Shown here: piece by piece, positions 4,857 to 5,093 of the stretch
Numbering within the stretch: the first letter of the stretch is position 1
Layout of the letters: each line of letters begins with the position of its first letter
DNA from: Susulua sp964590995
Lineage (GTDB): Bacteria > Omnitrophota > Gorgyraeia > Duberdicusellales > 4484-171
Reading direction: 5' to 3'
Length of the DNA: 5,093 bases
Assembly: GCA_964590995.1 (NCBI GenBank)
Contig: CAZPYY010000065.1
Coordinates: 1-5,093, forward strand
Program-made: the position numbers and the translations under genes
The notes under the pieces: generated by a model
Told to the model about the DNA's origin: nothing
What the model saw: only the letters and a program-made list of their open reading frames with translations
Databases searched by the model: none

Positions 4857-5093
4857 GGGTATCAAGCCGATTGGCTTATTAGGAGTGCTCGGCTGAACAC
4901 ATTACTGTGCTTACACCTGCACCCTATATAGGTGATAGTCTCTCACCAGCCTTCATCCCGAGTAAACTCGGGAAGGGATTCCTCGTTTTAAGACGAGTTT
5001 CGCGCTTATATGCCTTCAGCGCTTATCTCTAAGGAACGTAGCTACCCAGCCTTTACTCCTGGCGGAATAACTGGTACACCAGAGGTTCCTCTG
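4857..5093 (-). rRNA. rrl: 23S ribosomal RNA, 3' end (partial)
   Basis: Only about the last 237 nt, part of domain VI, is in the window; the gene continues past the right edge. Recognisable landmarks include GGTAGCTACGTTC, then AGATAAGCGCTGAAGGCAT followed by the AAGCGCGAAAC block. Near the end are GGTGTAAGCACAGTAATGTG and TTCAGCCGAGCACTCCTAAT, which align with the end of bacterial 23S. The last bases, CGGCTTGATACCC, would pair with the 5' end of the molecule, so the 3' end is placed near 4857, uncertain by a few bases. The strong GC hairpins inside it are rRNA helices, not terminators. Confidence 0.95.

Noticed and set aside
4925..4990. Strong hairpins such as CCCGAG/CTCGGG and CTCGT/ACGAG on the minus strand
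   Set aside because: They are helices of 23S rRNA domain VI, not terminators or regulatory elements.

Overview
The window is bacterial. It carries a 23S-5S rRNA tail and two tRNA genes with bacterial-type features, and most genes show Shine-Dalgarno sites or sigma70-like promoter boxes. Base composition is AT-rich outside the RNA genes, and neither tRNA gene encodes its CCA tail. The style (low GC, stand-alone archease beside rtcB, an unrecognised small membrane protein behind serS) would fit an uncultured candidate-phylum bacterium. Omnitrophota is my guess, but nothing here proves the phylum. Every gene is on the minus strand, so the biological reading order runs from high to low coordinates.

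Region by region in transcription order. The 3' end of a 23S rRNA (5093 to about 4857) is followed by a short AT-rich spacer with overlapping inverted repeats, then a complete 5S rRNA (4819-4704). A strong intrinsic terminator (4664-4628) closes the rRNA operon. Next comes tRNA-Lys(CUU) (4607-4534), with archease starting only 9 nt after its 3' end (4524-4102) and rtcB 13 nt further on (4088-2637): an RNA-ligase repair pair directly behind a tRNA. A near-consensus promoter whose predicted start point is the A of the ATG then drives serS (2587-1295). The 3' end of serS overlaps by 26 nt a five-helix membrane protein of unknown function (1320-733). tRNA-Ser(UGA) follows (668-580). The last part holds a 188-nt gap with an extended -10 promoter, a tandem 7-mer repeat and a possible leader ORF, then a single-domain cupin (391-122), and the first 14 codons of a small Cys-containing protein that runs off the left edge.

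The theme is RNA metabolism: rRNA, a tRNA, the RtcB ligase with its activator archease, seryl-tRNA synthetase, and a serine tRNA that this enzyme would charge. The cupin and the membrane protein are not obviously connected. There is no CRISPR array, intact mobile element or toxin-antitoxin pair. The most interesting signals concern how genes start: archease and serS both lack a Shine-Dalgarno site and appear to begin at or within a few nucleotides of an RNA 5' end.
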